NCBI GenBank assembly: GCA_900768725.1
Contig: CAAGDU010000076.1
Span: 1 to 24,444, forward strand
From: Bacteroidales bacterium
GTDB lineage: Bacteria > Bacteroidota > Bacteroidia > Bacteroidales > Paludibacteraceae
Direction: 5' to 3'
Length of the DNA stretch: 24,444 nt
Part shown: piece after piece, positions 1-7,688 of the stretch
Numbering within the stretch: the stretch's first letter is position 1
Layout: the number at the start of each line of letters is the position of its first letter
The notes under the pieces: generated by a model
Database searches by the model: none
Told to the model about the DNA's origin: nothing
Seen by the model: the letters and a program-made list of their open reading frames with translations, nothing else
Made by a program: the position numbers and the translations under genes

Positions 1-2
1 AG

Positions 3-81
3 AATAGGTAATATCCGTAACGGGATATTACCTATTACTTATTACCGAGCGCAGCGAGATATTACCTATTACTTATTACTT
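3..81. repeat. Heptamer TATTACY array with inverted repeat
   Basis: A 14-bp perfect inverted repeat (3-16 with 23-36, 6-nt loop) runs into 7-bp tandem units TATTACC/TATTACT at 26-46 and again at 60-80. The stop codon of the GH13 gene (76-78 on the minus strand) lies inside the second run. Positions 34-60 recur inverted at 9807-9833 with one mismatch. It could act as a weak hairpin terminator, but no T-run supports this. Confidence 0.8.
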
Positions 82-1794
82 ACAAAGCACTGCCACGCCG
101 TGCATATACTCCGGCAGCCTGACAACGCCGCTCTGCACCGTTGCCTGCTGCCCTGAGTAGCACTCGGTCAGCGTGTCGCCGTCGCGGAAGAAAGGTGCCA
201 CGGGGATGGCGCGGTCGGGAATGGACGCCACGCTGATGACCACCGTGTCGCCGTTCAGCACACGGGCGCAGGTATGCGGGTCGAGCGTGGTCTGCCTGCC
301 GCCGCCGATGGCGGGGTGCGCCTGCCGAATCGTGCCGAGGCGTTGGTAGTGGGCGAGCAAAGCGGTGTCCATCGTCTGCCAGTTCATGTCGGAGCGGAAG
401 GCTTGGTCGCTATCTACGTTGTAGCGTGCATCGCTCAGCCCGCGCGCCGTCTCATCGCCGTAGAACAGTTGTATGGTGCCCGGGGCGAGCAGCAGGCTCG
501 TGGCGCACTCGTAGCGCCGGAGCGTGTCCAACTCGCGGTGGTAAGAGTTGTTGAGGTAGGAGAACGGTCCCCAGTCGGCATGCGCGTGCAGACTGTCGGC
601 ATAGGCTTGCCACACGTAGGTTATCTGGTCCATGTCGCCGTGCTTGGGGAAGTAGAAATTGACCATGCTGCCGAAGCCCGCCTCGGCGTAACGTGGCAGG
701 TAGCGTATGTCGGCGAAGTCCATGTCGCCCGTGAGGTAGATGGGGTCGGTCCACTGCGCGGCGGGGTCGTCGGGGTGCGCCTGCCGCCAGCGGTTGAGGG
801 CGGCGTTGCAGGCATCGGTCAGTTGTTTCCAGCGGTAGGTATGTACGTAGTCCACGATGTCGCAGCGGAAGCCGTCGATGCCAAACTCCTCCACCCACGC
901 GGCTATCCATGCTATCACGTAGTCCGCCGGTGCCCACGCATGGTCTCGGCGCAGGGGCACCGAGCAGGGGTTCACCCACGGGTCGTTTTGGTGCTTCTCC
1001 GCTTTCCATTTCTTCTTGAGGAAAGCGGGTATCTTCACGGGGTCGGTCTTCTCTGTCTTGAAGTCGGGCAGCCCGAAGAGGGTGCAGGTGAGCGGGTCGG
1101 TCTCGTCCCACCCCTCGTCGCTCATGCGCAGCCAGTCGCGCGTCCACCATTGGCTCCAGTTCGCCATGCCTGCCGCCCACTCGCTGTAGCGCCACTGCGG
1201 GTCGTGGGTAGCATAATCATCTCCCTCCCACGTAGGGAGGGACGGGGTGGGTCCCGTAAATCCGTACTGATAGGCATCGAGCAGCGTGGGGTAGCCCGGG
1301 TCGTTGAGGTTAGCGCCGAGCATCACGCGGATACCCTGCGCGTGCAGACAGTCGATGAGCGCATGCAGTTCGGCGATAGTGCCGTAGTTCTTGTCCATCT
1401 GCGTGTAGTCCAACGGGTAATAACCGTGGTAGCCGTAGTGCGGGAAGTCGTTGATATCGCCGCTGCCCGACATCCAGCCGTGTATCTGCTCATACACGTC
1501 GGTCATCCACAGCACGTCCACCCCCAGCGCTTGGAAATAGCCTTCTCGCGCTTTCTGCAGCAGCCCCGCTATGTCCCCGCCGTGGAACGTGGCGGCATTC
1601 AACCGCTCCGAGCCGTAGTCGTTCTGCCGACCGTACTGTTGGTCGTTGGTCGGATCGCCGTTGCAGAAACGGTCGGTGATGACGAAATAGACATTCGCCC
1701 GCCGCCAGTCGAAGGTGTCGGATGTTTGGGCGGTTAACCTCATTGATGCGGAAGCCAAATACAATAAAAAGAGAAGAAAAATTCGTGTTTTCAT
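76..1794 (-). CDS. Exported GH13 alpha-amylase-like protein with altered active site
   Basis: A 572-residue secreted protein of the GH13 alpha-amylase fold, closest in layout to MalS-type amylases. Starting at MKTRIF (1794) gives a clean signal peptide ending near LTAQ; an upstream ATG at 1818 would only add a polar extension. The mature part opens with DTFDWRRANVYFVITDRF, typical of the family. The nucleophile motif GFRCD is present (Asp312). The other catalytic positions differ: region I reads GANLND (160-165) where D-x-x-x-N-H is expected, the acid/base position reads TGDMD (Asp357 instead of Glu), and region IV reads LNNSY (Ser417-Tyr418) instead of an HD pair. Starch hydrolysis is therefore doubtful; it may be a glycan-binding pseudoenzyme. 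A repeat-derived peptide sits at about residues 181-193. It is the last gene of the minus-strand series, 38 bp after a GT2. A decayed copy of its N-terminus lies at 23974-24243. Confidence 0.88.
   Translation of the reverse strand: MKTRIFLLFLLYLASASMRLTAQTSDTFDWRRANVYFVITDRFCNGDPTNDQQYGRQNDYGSERLNAATFHGGDIAGLLQKAREGYFQALGVDVLWMTDVYEQIHGWMSGSGDINDFPHYGYHGYYPLDYTQMDKNYGTIAELHALIDCLHAQGIRVMLGANLNDPGYPTLLDAYQYGFTGPTPSLPTWEGDDYATHDPQWRYSEWAAGMANWSQWWTRDWLRMSDEGWDETDPLTCTLFGLPDFKTEKTDPVKIPAFLKKKWKAEKHQNDPWVNPCSVPLRRDHAWAPADYVIAWIAAWVEEFGIDGFRCDIVDYVHTYRWKQLTDACNAALNRWRQAHPDDPAAQWTDPIYLTGDMDFADIRYLPRYAEAGFGSMVNFYFPKHGDMDQITYVWQAYADSLHAHADWGPFSYLNNSYHRELDTLRRYECATSLLLAPGTIQLFYGDETARGLSDARYNVDSDQAFRSDMNWQTMDTALLAHYQRLGTIRQAHPAIGGGRQTTLDPHTCARVLNGDTVVISVASIPDRAIPVAPFFRDGDTLTECYSGQQATVQSGVVRLPEYMHGVAVLCK
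1217..1260. repeat. CCCTCCC/GGGAGGG hairpin element inside the GH13 gene
   Basis: A 7-bp stem CCCTCCC (1223-1229) pairs with GGGAGGG (1235-1241) around a 5-nt loop and is flanked by GGGTGGGTCCC. Read on the minus strand it is nearly the same as the intergenic element after greA (about 18441-18477): both run ACCCACCCC, a few bases, CCCTCCCTAC, a spacer, GGGAGGGAGAT. Inside the GH13 frame it encodes the peptide PTPSLPTWEGDD, which looks like an insertion in the region I loop. Confidence 0.75.
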
Positions 1795-1832
1795 AAGGTA
1801 TGTTGAGAAGGAATGCATTTGTAAAGTAAATG

Positions 1833-2651
1833 TTATAAACTCTTCAGATAGTCAATGATAGAGGTTACGATTACTTTCTTGAAGTATATCCAATAGATTG
1901 TCCAGCGGTATTCGGATAGCAGGTGATGCGCTTTGGCGAAAGTGAGCATGGCTCGGAAGGCTTTGCGTTTTTCAGAGCCGCGCCATACCCGCCGCTTATG
2001 GCTGATGGAGTCGGCATGTATCACATAGTGGTAGAACGGTTCATCGCATTGGGCGATGTGCTCGGCAACAAGGTAACATTGCCCCATGAAACTGCTATCT
2101 TCCCCGCTGCGGGCTGCGGGAAAAGATATACCATTTCTTATCAGCCACTCACGGCGGTAGAGCATGCTATAAAAATTGCTTATATAATGCCGCAAAAGAA
2201 AGCGTCTTTTGGACTTGTTTAGTACGCCGGTACCTACATAAGGATTTACGGCAATGGTATGATGCCCATCGGGGTAGTCCCATGAGGTCGCCCCCGCACT
2301 CAAATCTGCATTGGTTTCTTTTGCTGCATTGTAGAGCACCTCAAACATCACTGGCTCTGCCCAATCATCCGCATCCACGAAAGCGATATATTCCCCCGTT
2401 GCCTCTTGAATACCTTTGTTGCGAGCCGCTCCCGGTCCGCCGTTTTGTGGCATGGTTATAATTCGCCAATTTTCTTGCAAACCATGTGTTGCGATATAGT
2501 TGCGGATTATCTCTACACTGTTATCCGTTCCCCTATCGTCCACAAACAGCACTTCCATCTCGCGGAGCGTTTGTCCGCGCAAGGAATCCATACAACGGGT
2601 AAGGTATCGAGATATGTTGTACACGGGAGATATGACGGATATTTTTTGCAT
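1833..2651 (-). CDS. Family 2 glycosyltransferase
   Basis: A 272-residue GT-A fold glycosyltransferase that should move a sugar from a nucleotide donor onto a growing surface glycan at the cytoplasmic face. The N-terminus ISVISPVYNISRYLTRCMDS and the following VDDRGTDNS are the usual GT2 nucleotide-binding start; NGGPGAARNKG follows, then the metal-binding FVDADD (about residues 92-97). The later segment GEDSSFMGQCYL occupies the place of the acceptor-side acidic motif. No membrane segments are seen. It lies between a small conserved gene (25 bp away) and the GH13 gene. Its base composition is richer in GC than the glycosyltransferases at 3.2-5.2 kb, so it may belong to the older part of the locus. 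Donor and acceptor cannot be told. Confidence 0.93.
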   Translation of the reverse strand: MQKISVISPVYNISRYLTRCMDSLRGQTLREMEVLFVDDRGTDNSVEIIRNYIATHGLQENWRIITMPQNGGPGAARNKGIQEATGEYIAFVDADDWAEPVMFEVLYNAAKETNADLSAGATSWDYPDGHHTIAVNPYVGTGVLNKSKRRFLLRHYISNFYSMLYRREWLIRNGISFPAARSGEDSSFMGQCYLVAEHIAQCDEPFYHYVIHADSISHKRRVWRGSEKRKAFRAMLTFAKAHHLLSEYRWTIYWIYFKKVIVTSIIDYLKSL

Positions 2652-2676
2652 AACTCGTATTATCGTTAGTACATAG

Positions 2677-3015
2677 TTACTTCTCGCGTAGGTTAGAAAT
2701 GATAAATCCGCGGAGTGTAGAGCAGGGGTGAGGATAGCGTGCTGGATGGCGGGTTACTTGTTCGAGATATTCGTCGTAGCGTGCTTGCCACTCTGCTCGC
2801 AGTGTATCATTTTTGAGGATTACACTTGTTTCACGGACACAGGCGCCAAAGTTTTTTCGCGTATAGGTCTGCGCTTCGGAAGCAGGTCCGTTGTATGGTT
2901 TGGTCACACAATAGGCGTGCGTCTTTCCGTTTCGTGTCCGAAAACGGATATTTTCATTACGATTAAGTGCGCCTGAGAGGGAGGCAACGGGATCGATGAA
3001 AGATACTTTTGACAT
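2677..3015 (-). CDS. Small conserved Bacteroidales protein, function unknown
   Basis: A 112-residue, basic, apparently cytosolic protein with no signal peptide or membrane segment. The N-terminal pattern MSKVSFIDPVASLSGALNR, a short basic RTRNGKTHAYCV stretch and the central YTRKNFGACVRETSVIL match a group of short hypothetical proteins I recall from Bacteroidales genomes, often in several copies per genome; I know of no assigned function. The conserved aromatic and basic residues would suit nucleic-acid contact, but that is a guess. It ends 25 bp before the GT2 gene and probably shares its transcript. An 11-bp tandem repeat lies just upstream. The frame is intact, and the family resemblance gives reasonable certainty that it is a real gene. 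Confidence 0.75.
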   Translation of the reverse strand: MSKVSFIDPVASLSGALNRNENIRFRTRNGKTHAYCVTKPYNGPASEAQTYTRKNFGACVRETSVILKNDTLRAEWQARYDEYLEQVTRHPARYPHPCSTLRGFIISNLREK

Positions 3016-3086
3016 GATTGCGGATATGAAATAAGGTTTATAAGATGTTCATATAAGGAGTATATAGTTACTTCTTTGTTTCGGTT

Positions 3087-3130
3087 ATCCTACGTATATC
3101 TTACGTATATCCTACGTATATCCTACGTAA
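3087..3130. repeat. 11-bp tandem repeat, four copies
   Basis: Four units ATCCTACGTAT follow one another at 3087, 3098, 3109 and 3120, with one base changed in the second and one in the last. The core TACGTA is itself palindromic. The array sits in the 151-bp gap before the small conserved gene on the minus strand, where no TAnnTTTG promoter is visible. An 11-bp spacing is close to one helical turn, so repeated sites would lie on one face of the DNA. Confidence 0.9.
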
Positions 3131-3166
3131 TTGAATCGAAGAAACATTTTATTGAGGTGATTTGTA

Positions 3167-3988
3167 TTATCTAATCTTAATAAACTCACTTGTTTTTTGC
3201 ACGAAAGCGAAAGGTAAAATTTTTCTTAGTTTGTCATATACAAAGCGGGCAAAAATATCTTTTCTCATTTTTGATTTCCATATTAAGTAGGTTTTTTCTG
3301 CGGCTTGCTCCGATACGCCATTATTGATGAGTGCACGTTTGCTTTCTGCTAAACTTTTCTGCCTTTGTTGGTTGGTAGCACCACCTACTCTAAAATTACT
3401 CAATACACTATCAATATGGTAAAACTCAGTCCCAGCTTTCCAACAACGCAATGCAAAGTCATAGTCTGCGGCTAAGCGAAAAGTTGTGTCATATAGCCCC
3501 ATTGTATCATACACTCTTTTTGCAACGAAGAATGTCGGGTGAAAGATGGAAAAGCCTATTTCTAAATGTTGTAAGTTGGTATCTGCTACTTTATGCTTAA
3601 ATAGGCTTCCGTCTTCGTTGAGCATATTTATATTTCCATGAAGGATACCTGCATTTGGATGGGTTTGGTATGCTTCTACCACTTTTTGAATGGTGTCTTT
3701 TGCGTAGTAATCGCTTGCATTCACAATACCAATTAGTTCTCCATGTGCGAAGCGAATACCTTTATTCATTGCATCATAGATACCTTTATCCGGCTCACTA
3801 ACCCAATGAGCAATACGGTCGCTGTATTTTTTGATAATATCTATGGTACCATCTGTACTACCACCATCAATAATGATATACTCTATGTTAGGGTATGTTT
3901 GCGCAATGACGCTTCGAATGGTTTGTTCTAAATATTTCTCAGCGTTATATGTTACCGTAATAATGGAGACTAATGTGTATGTATGCAT
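3167..3988 (-). CDS. Family 2 glycosyltransferase (WcaE-like)
   Basis: A 273-residue GT2 of the type found in colanic-acid and capsule loci. Visible are LVSIITVTYNAEKYLEQTI, the nucleotide-binding IDGGSTDGT, the HWVSEPDKGIYDAMNKGI segment that marks this subgroup, and IVNASDYY in the place of the metal-binding DxD. Further on come HPTFFVAKRVYD and RLAADYDFALRCW, the usual acceptor-side motif. It is soluble, probably membrane-associated through partners. Its stop lies 151 bp before the small conserved gene and its start is 6 bp after the GT4 stop, so the two are co-transcribed. The DNA is strikingly AT-rich compared with the flanks, which suggests transfer together with the next three genes. 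The sugar is unknown. Confidence 0.92.
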   Translation of the reverse strand: MHTYTLVSIITVTYNAEKYLEQTIRSVIAQTYPNIEYIIIDGGSTDGTIDIIKKYSDRIAHWVSEPDKGIYDAMNKGIRFAHGELIGIVNASDYYAKDTIQKVVEAYQTHPNAGILHGNINMLNEDGSLFKHKVADTNLQHLEIGFSIFHPTFFVAKRVYDTMGLYDTTFRLAADYDFALRCWKAGTEFYHIDSVLSNFRVGGATNQQRQKSLAESKRALINNGVSEQAAEKTYLIWKSKMRKDIFARFVYDKLRKILPFAFVQKTSEFIKIR

Positions 3989-3993
3989 AAATG

Positions 3994-5196
3994 TTAAGGA
4001 AGATTGTTTAAAAGATATAGTTTAACATACTCATCATATTGTTTCAACGAAAATTCTTTTGTTCTATTCCGGCATGCTTCCTTTGAATAATATGCCCTAT
4101 TCTTTACAACCTGAATAATGGCTTCACGCAAAGCAAAATAATCATTTTTGGTTACAGCAATTCCACACGTTTCATCAATGGCTTCTGCACTACCTCCCGT
4201 TTGATATGTTACAACAGGAGTTCCCGCAGCCAAAGATTCTATATTTGTGGTAGGAAAATTATCTGCCAATGTGGGATTTACGAACACATCAGCTGATTGA
4301 TATATCCCTACTAATGTGCTCAATGATTGAGTAGGAGGAATAGTTATGATCTTGGTCTCTTCTATAGGCATTTTGCCAACCAATACAACTTGATAGTCAT
4401 CGGGCAGATCATTTGCTAATTTTAGGAATGTATTGAGACCTTTCCTTTCTTCCCACGCACTTGCTATACCTAAAACAATGTGTTTTCCGGATGAAATAAT
4501 CCTTTCCGTTATCGGTAAAAAATTCGGTTGTGTAGTGCCGAACTCCTCAATGGCAATTCCATTGTGTACAACGTAACAGGGGATGTGTTTAAGGGAGGAT
4601 TTAGCAATAGTATCCGCTAACCAATATGAGGGCGTAACAATAGTCAGGTTATTTACCTTTTGATATATTTGTTTTCTGATATTCCATTGTAGTTTTGAAT
4701 TGTCTATGCGTGTAGGCAAGTAGAGTGTTTTTTGCGGACATTTTCCACAACCATATCTCCACTTATCACACCCAATTTCATCATAGTACGCGCAACGACC
4801 AGTGAAGGCTCTACAATCGTGCATTGTCCAGATAATAGGAATATGATTTTTACTACAAAATCGAAAAAACAAAGGGGTGTTTATGTAGAAATCATTGATA
4901 ATATGCAGATGAACAACATCCGGTTTGTATTTTTTTAATTTGAGAATAAAGATTAGTGTGTCAAAAATAGAAAAAATATCTTGTAGGCCTGTTATTTTGT
5001 ACCATAGATGATGGAGAGGTACATTAAGTCTTGTCCCAAAAGTTTGCTTACCTTGTGTTTTCGCCAAACGATTGGTTTTTGTGTTTGGTAGAAATAGTTT
5101 GTAACTGCCACCATGATTCTTTATAGCAGCACAAAGATTATCATAAAAACGAGGGAAAAAACCACCAAAACAAGAATGTATGATTGCGATTCTCAT
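3994..5196 (-). CDS. Family 4 glycosyltransferase
   Basis: A 400-residue GT-B fold glycosyltransferase. I start it at MRIAIIHSCFGGFFPRF (5196), 13 bp after the upstream stop; the longer frame would add 13 unlikely residues overlapping the previous gene. The N-terminal half has DVVHLHIINDFYIN and the Cys-rich WTMHDCRAFTGRCAYYDEI... GCGKCPQ block seen in a well-populated capsule GT4 subgroup. The C-terminal half has GIASAWEERKGLNTFL and FVNPTLADNFPTTNIES followed by AAGTPVVTYQTGG, the nucleotide-sugar site with its E-x7-type acidic pair. It should extend an O-antigen or capsule repeat unit in the cytoplasm. It is AT-rich like its neighbours. Confidence 0.93.
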   Translation of the reverse strand: MRIAIIHSCFGGFFPRFYDNLCAAIKNHGGSYKLFLPNTKTNRLAKTQGKQTFGTRLNVPLHHLWYKITGLQDIFSIFDTLIFILKLKKYKPDVVHLHIINDFYINTPLFFRFCSKNHIPIIWTMHDCRAFTGRCAYYDEIGCDKWRYGCGKCPQKTLYLPTRIDNSKLQWNIRKQIYQKVNNLTIVTPSYWLADTIAKSSLKHIPCYVVHNGIAIEEFGTTQPNFLPITERIISSGKHIVLGIASAWEERKGLNTFLKLANDLPDDYQVVLVGKMPIEETKIITIPPTQSLSTLVGIYQSADVFVNPTLADNFPTTNIESLAAGTPVVTYQTGGSAEAIDETCGIAVTKNDYFALREAIIQVVKNRAYYSKEACRNRTKEFSLKQYDEYVKLYLLNNLP

Positions 5197-5209
5197 GGTT
5201 TGCAAATAT

Positions 5210-6343
5210 TTACAAAGATTCCAGAAAAGTTTCAAAATAATATTTTATAAGTCCATGAAACTTGTTTGGATTATGATTAGGAGTTTCAAGAACAGTGCTA
5301 TACGGTGGTTGAGATAACGATTGATAAGCATGTTTGTATATACTGATTGCTGATAGTTGTTGTAAAAGTCCGATAATTTTACCCTTGGTAGGATTTGTAT
5401 AGTCTAATATAATATTCTTTCCATTTAATAGTGTTTGTAATAGTACAGCATGAAAACGCATACCATAACAATGATGTGCTTGAAAATATATTTTCATCGT
5501 ATCTTCCAAAGACAAAGGATTATTATGAACAAATACTTTTGATTGTTCCTCGGCAGACAATAATGAACGAAGATAATTTAGATAGTATCTATCATCACCT
5601 CCATGCTTAAAAGTGTGCATAGGTACCAATTGTACAAGCATATCGGGATTAGTTTGCAATTCTCTTCTGATTAATGATATAAAATAATCATCGTATGAAC
5701 TAACATTGGTAGTCGAGTATTGATCCTTATGAACATCACGGAAATTCATAACAATCGAATTTTCTATGTGTTGTTCTTTCTGAGTATTTGTAAAGAAATA
5801 AGAAGCGCAAAAACTTGCGGGATCAATAATGGATTTTATTTGCTTAGTTCCTCCCAATATATGGTAGGTTTCTACAGATTTCTCATCTCGAAATAAACAG
5901 ACATCTGTTTGGTCAATGATACGTAAAACGGATTTTATTATGTCCTTTTTGGAGAGTGGTCCTACACCACACCCCAATATCATAGTAGCAATACCTTTCC
6001 TATGTGCATAATCCATCGCATACTCCATAATAAAGGTGTATGGAATATCCATAAGCGGTCCTCCGCCAAAACAAACAATAGATGAGCCGTTGATATTTTT
6101 CTTCAGCGTACAAATATCATTGATGTCAAACACCTGAATGACGCCTAATTTATTCTGTGATATTCTATTATAAAAAGAAATATCCTCAATCAAGCATCTT
6201 TCTGAAAAGAAAGGAAACAATGATCCTAAACGAATAGAGAATGACGTGTATTTCTCAGAAAAAACTCGTAACAACCCAGCGAGTATTCCTCGATCACCTA
6301 TGGTTTCAGTGCCATACCATCCTATGATTGTTATAACTTCCAT
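5210..6343 (-). CDS. Polysaccharide pyruvyl transferase family protein
   Basis: A 377-residue member of the CsaB/WcaK family (PF04230), which puts pyruvate ketals on surface sugars or acts as a related transferase. Markers in order: WYGTETIGDRGILAGLL at the N-terminus, CFGGGPLMD at about 90, ILGCGVGPL, LFRDEKSVETYHILGG, a mid-protein VMNFRDVH and the C-terminal HCYGMRFHAVLLQTLL with conserved Arg and His. The length is normal. Its start overlaps the end of the radical SAM gene by 13 bp, indicating translational coupling. No membrane segment is present. The family also holds glycosyltransferase-like members, so pyruvyl transfer is likely but not certain. Confidence 0.9.
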   Translation of the reverse strand: MEVITIIGWYGTETIGDRGILAGLLRVFSEKYTSFSIRLGSLFPFFSERCLIEDISFYNRISQNKLGVIQVFDINDICTLKKNINGSSIVCFGGGPLMDIPYTFIMEYAMDYAHRKGIATMILGCGVGPLSKKDIIKSVLRIIDQTDVCLFRDEKSVETYHILGGTKQIKSIIDPASFCASYFFTNTQKEQHIENSIVMNFRDVHKDQYSTTNVSSYDDYFISLIRRELQTNPDMLVQLVPMHTFKHGGDDRYYLNYLRSLLSAEEQSKVFVHNNPLSLEDTMKIYFQAHHCYGMRFHAVLLQTLLNGKNIILDYTNPTKGKIIGLLQQLSAISIYKHAYQSLSQPPYSTVLETPNHNPNKFHGLIKYYFETFLESL

Positions 6344-7467
6344 TTGAGTACAAACTTAAATTTTGTAACTGTGATAGTCTTCCTAATTTTAAAAAATAAA
6401 AATGATAATAATGCCTTAAAAGTTGGTTGCCAACAATAGTGGATACAAGTATTGCAATTCTTAAATGTTTTGTTCTCCATTTCTTTAATCTTCCCTTTTT
6501 CAAACATTTGTTTTGGAGTCTCCTTTTGTAGATTGCCAATACAATCACTAGCAGTTGCACATAAATAAAGATTCAGATTCTCATCAACTGTGACATCTTG
6601 ATACTTATAAGTGCATAATGCCATACGTTCTTCGCCATTCTTAGTTAGGAACTTATACTGCATAAAATAACGTAAGGCATCATACATAGATGAGCCACGT
6701 TCTTCCATTTTTTTGTAAAAAAACTCTGCTGCAATTTTAGTGGCTCTTGTATCTGCCAATACACTATAACGATTAGCATCCTCAAATGTATGTATTCTTT
6801 TATTTGGAACCGCTAAATGAAACTCAATAGGAATATGAAGCTGCTGAGATAATAATTCCATCTGAGGTAAATAATATACATTATATGATGATATTGTGCA
6901 ACCGATATTGATATGATCACAATAAACCTGTTGATTATTTAAGATAGAGATTAATGTGTTATAAACTTTCGTGTACGCATGTTTAACTCCTCTAACTCTT
7001 TCTTGTACCTCACCAACCCCATCTATTGATAAAGTTAAGGTTAGTATTACAGATTTCTTCTCACATTTTTTCTTCGTTTCTTTTAAAACACTCAATAGTT
7101 TTTCAGTTAATAATCCATTGGATATAACGGAAATATATTTTATGCGGGGAAGTGTAAGGATAGATTCTATAACTTGTATGAAATGAGGATGCAGAGATAG
7201 TTCTCCTCCATTTACCCCTACAGCATTTACTTTTTTGAAAAAAGGATCTCTCAAAACTGTTGTTAGTTGCTCAGAATCAACATCTTTCTTCTCAAATTCT
7301 TTCTTCCATACGTTGCACGTTACACAGGCAGAGTTGCACCTACTTGTGATAGGTAATTGTATGACTCTTGGTCTCCGACGAATGTGAAATTTCTCACAAA
7401 ATTCATGAGTTGATACATATAGGATCTTCCTTATTAGTGAAATTAATGTATTAAAAATATTTCTCAT
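6331..7467 (-). CDS. Radical SAM protein with SPASM-like C-terminal cysteines
   Basis: A 378-residue radical SAM enzyme. The cluster motif is CNSACVTC (Cys44, Cys48, Cys51); next comes VNGGELSLHPHF, the SAM-binding GGE block, and then ISVISNGLL. The C-terminal part has cysteines in ALCTYKYQDV, LYLCATASDCIGN and CNTCIHYC, the spacing expected of an auxiliary iron-sulfur cluster (SPASM or twitch). The N-terminal 30 residues are basic and amphipathic. Such proteins within polysaccharide clusters could modify a sugar or lipid carrier, but the substrate is not visible. It is the first gene of the AT-rich block and overlaps the pyruvyl-transferase gene by 13 bp. Its own promoter is not evident in the AT-rich 43-bp gap upstream. 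Confidence 0.9.
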   Translation of the reverse strand: MRNIFNTLISLIRKILYVSTHEFCEKFHIRRRPRVIQLPITSRCNSACVTCNVWKKEFEKKDVDSEQLTTVLRDPFFKKVNAVGVNGGELSLHPHFIQVIESILTLPRIKYISVISNGLLTEKLLSVLKETKKKCEKKSVILTLTLSIDGVGEVQERVRGVKHAYTKVYNTLISILNNQQVYCDHINIGCTISSYNVYYLPQMELLSQQLHIPIEFHLAVPNKRIHTFEDANRYSVLADTRATKIAAEFFYKKMEERGSSMYDALRYFMQYKFLTKNGEERMALCTYKYQDVTVDENLNLYLCATASDCIGNLQKETPKQMFEKGKIKEMENKTFKNCNTCIHYCWQPTFKALLSFLFFKIRKTITVTKFKFVLKWKL

Positions 7468-7510
7468 CTTTTGTTATTGTTGGGCAACTAAGTATCTTTA
7501 ATCAATTATC

Positions 7511-7688
7511 TTACTTAAGATATACATTTAACTTTGATTCTATGGTTCTTCTATGTGCACGGTAAGTTTTATCTTGACTACCCGGCAAGCGCTCATAGTA
7601 TAAAGCGAATATTGTAAAATTGCATTTTTGTATGCAGTACTTCTCGAATATCTGCTAATAGGTGTCCTTTCTCAATGAGTTCGCTCAT
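7511..7688 (-). pseudogene. Frameshifted small gene after the cytidylyltransferase
   Basis: An ATG at 7688 overlaps the TGA stop of the cytidylyltransferase as ATGA, the usual sign of coupled genes. It reads MSELIEKGHLLADIREVLHT and on to NIRFIL, then stops at 7593. A neighbouring frame continues with YYERLPGSQDKTYRAHRRTI and ends at 7511 (about 60 residues in all). The composition of the second half is protein-like, so one frameshift in an original small gene is the simplest reading. I do not recognise the family. The alternative is a genuine 31-residue peptide plus chance sequence. Confidence 0.35.

Noticed and set aside
274..1737. Long plus-strand open frame opposite the GH13 gene
   Set aside because: It is the antisense shadow of a GC-rich gene; its protein is Val/Arg/Gly-rich without any domain, while the minus strand has a clear signal peptide and GH13 motifs.
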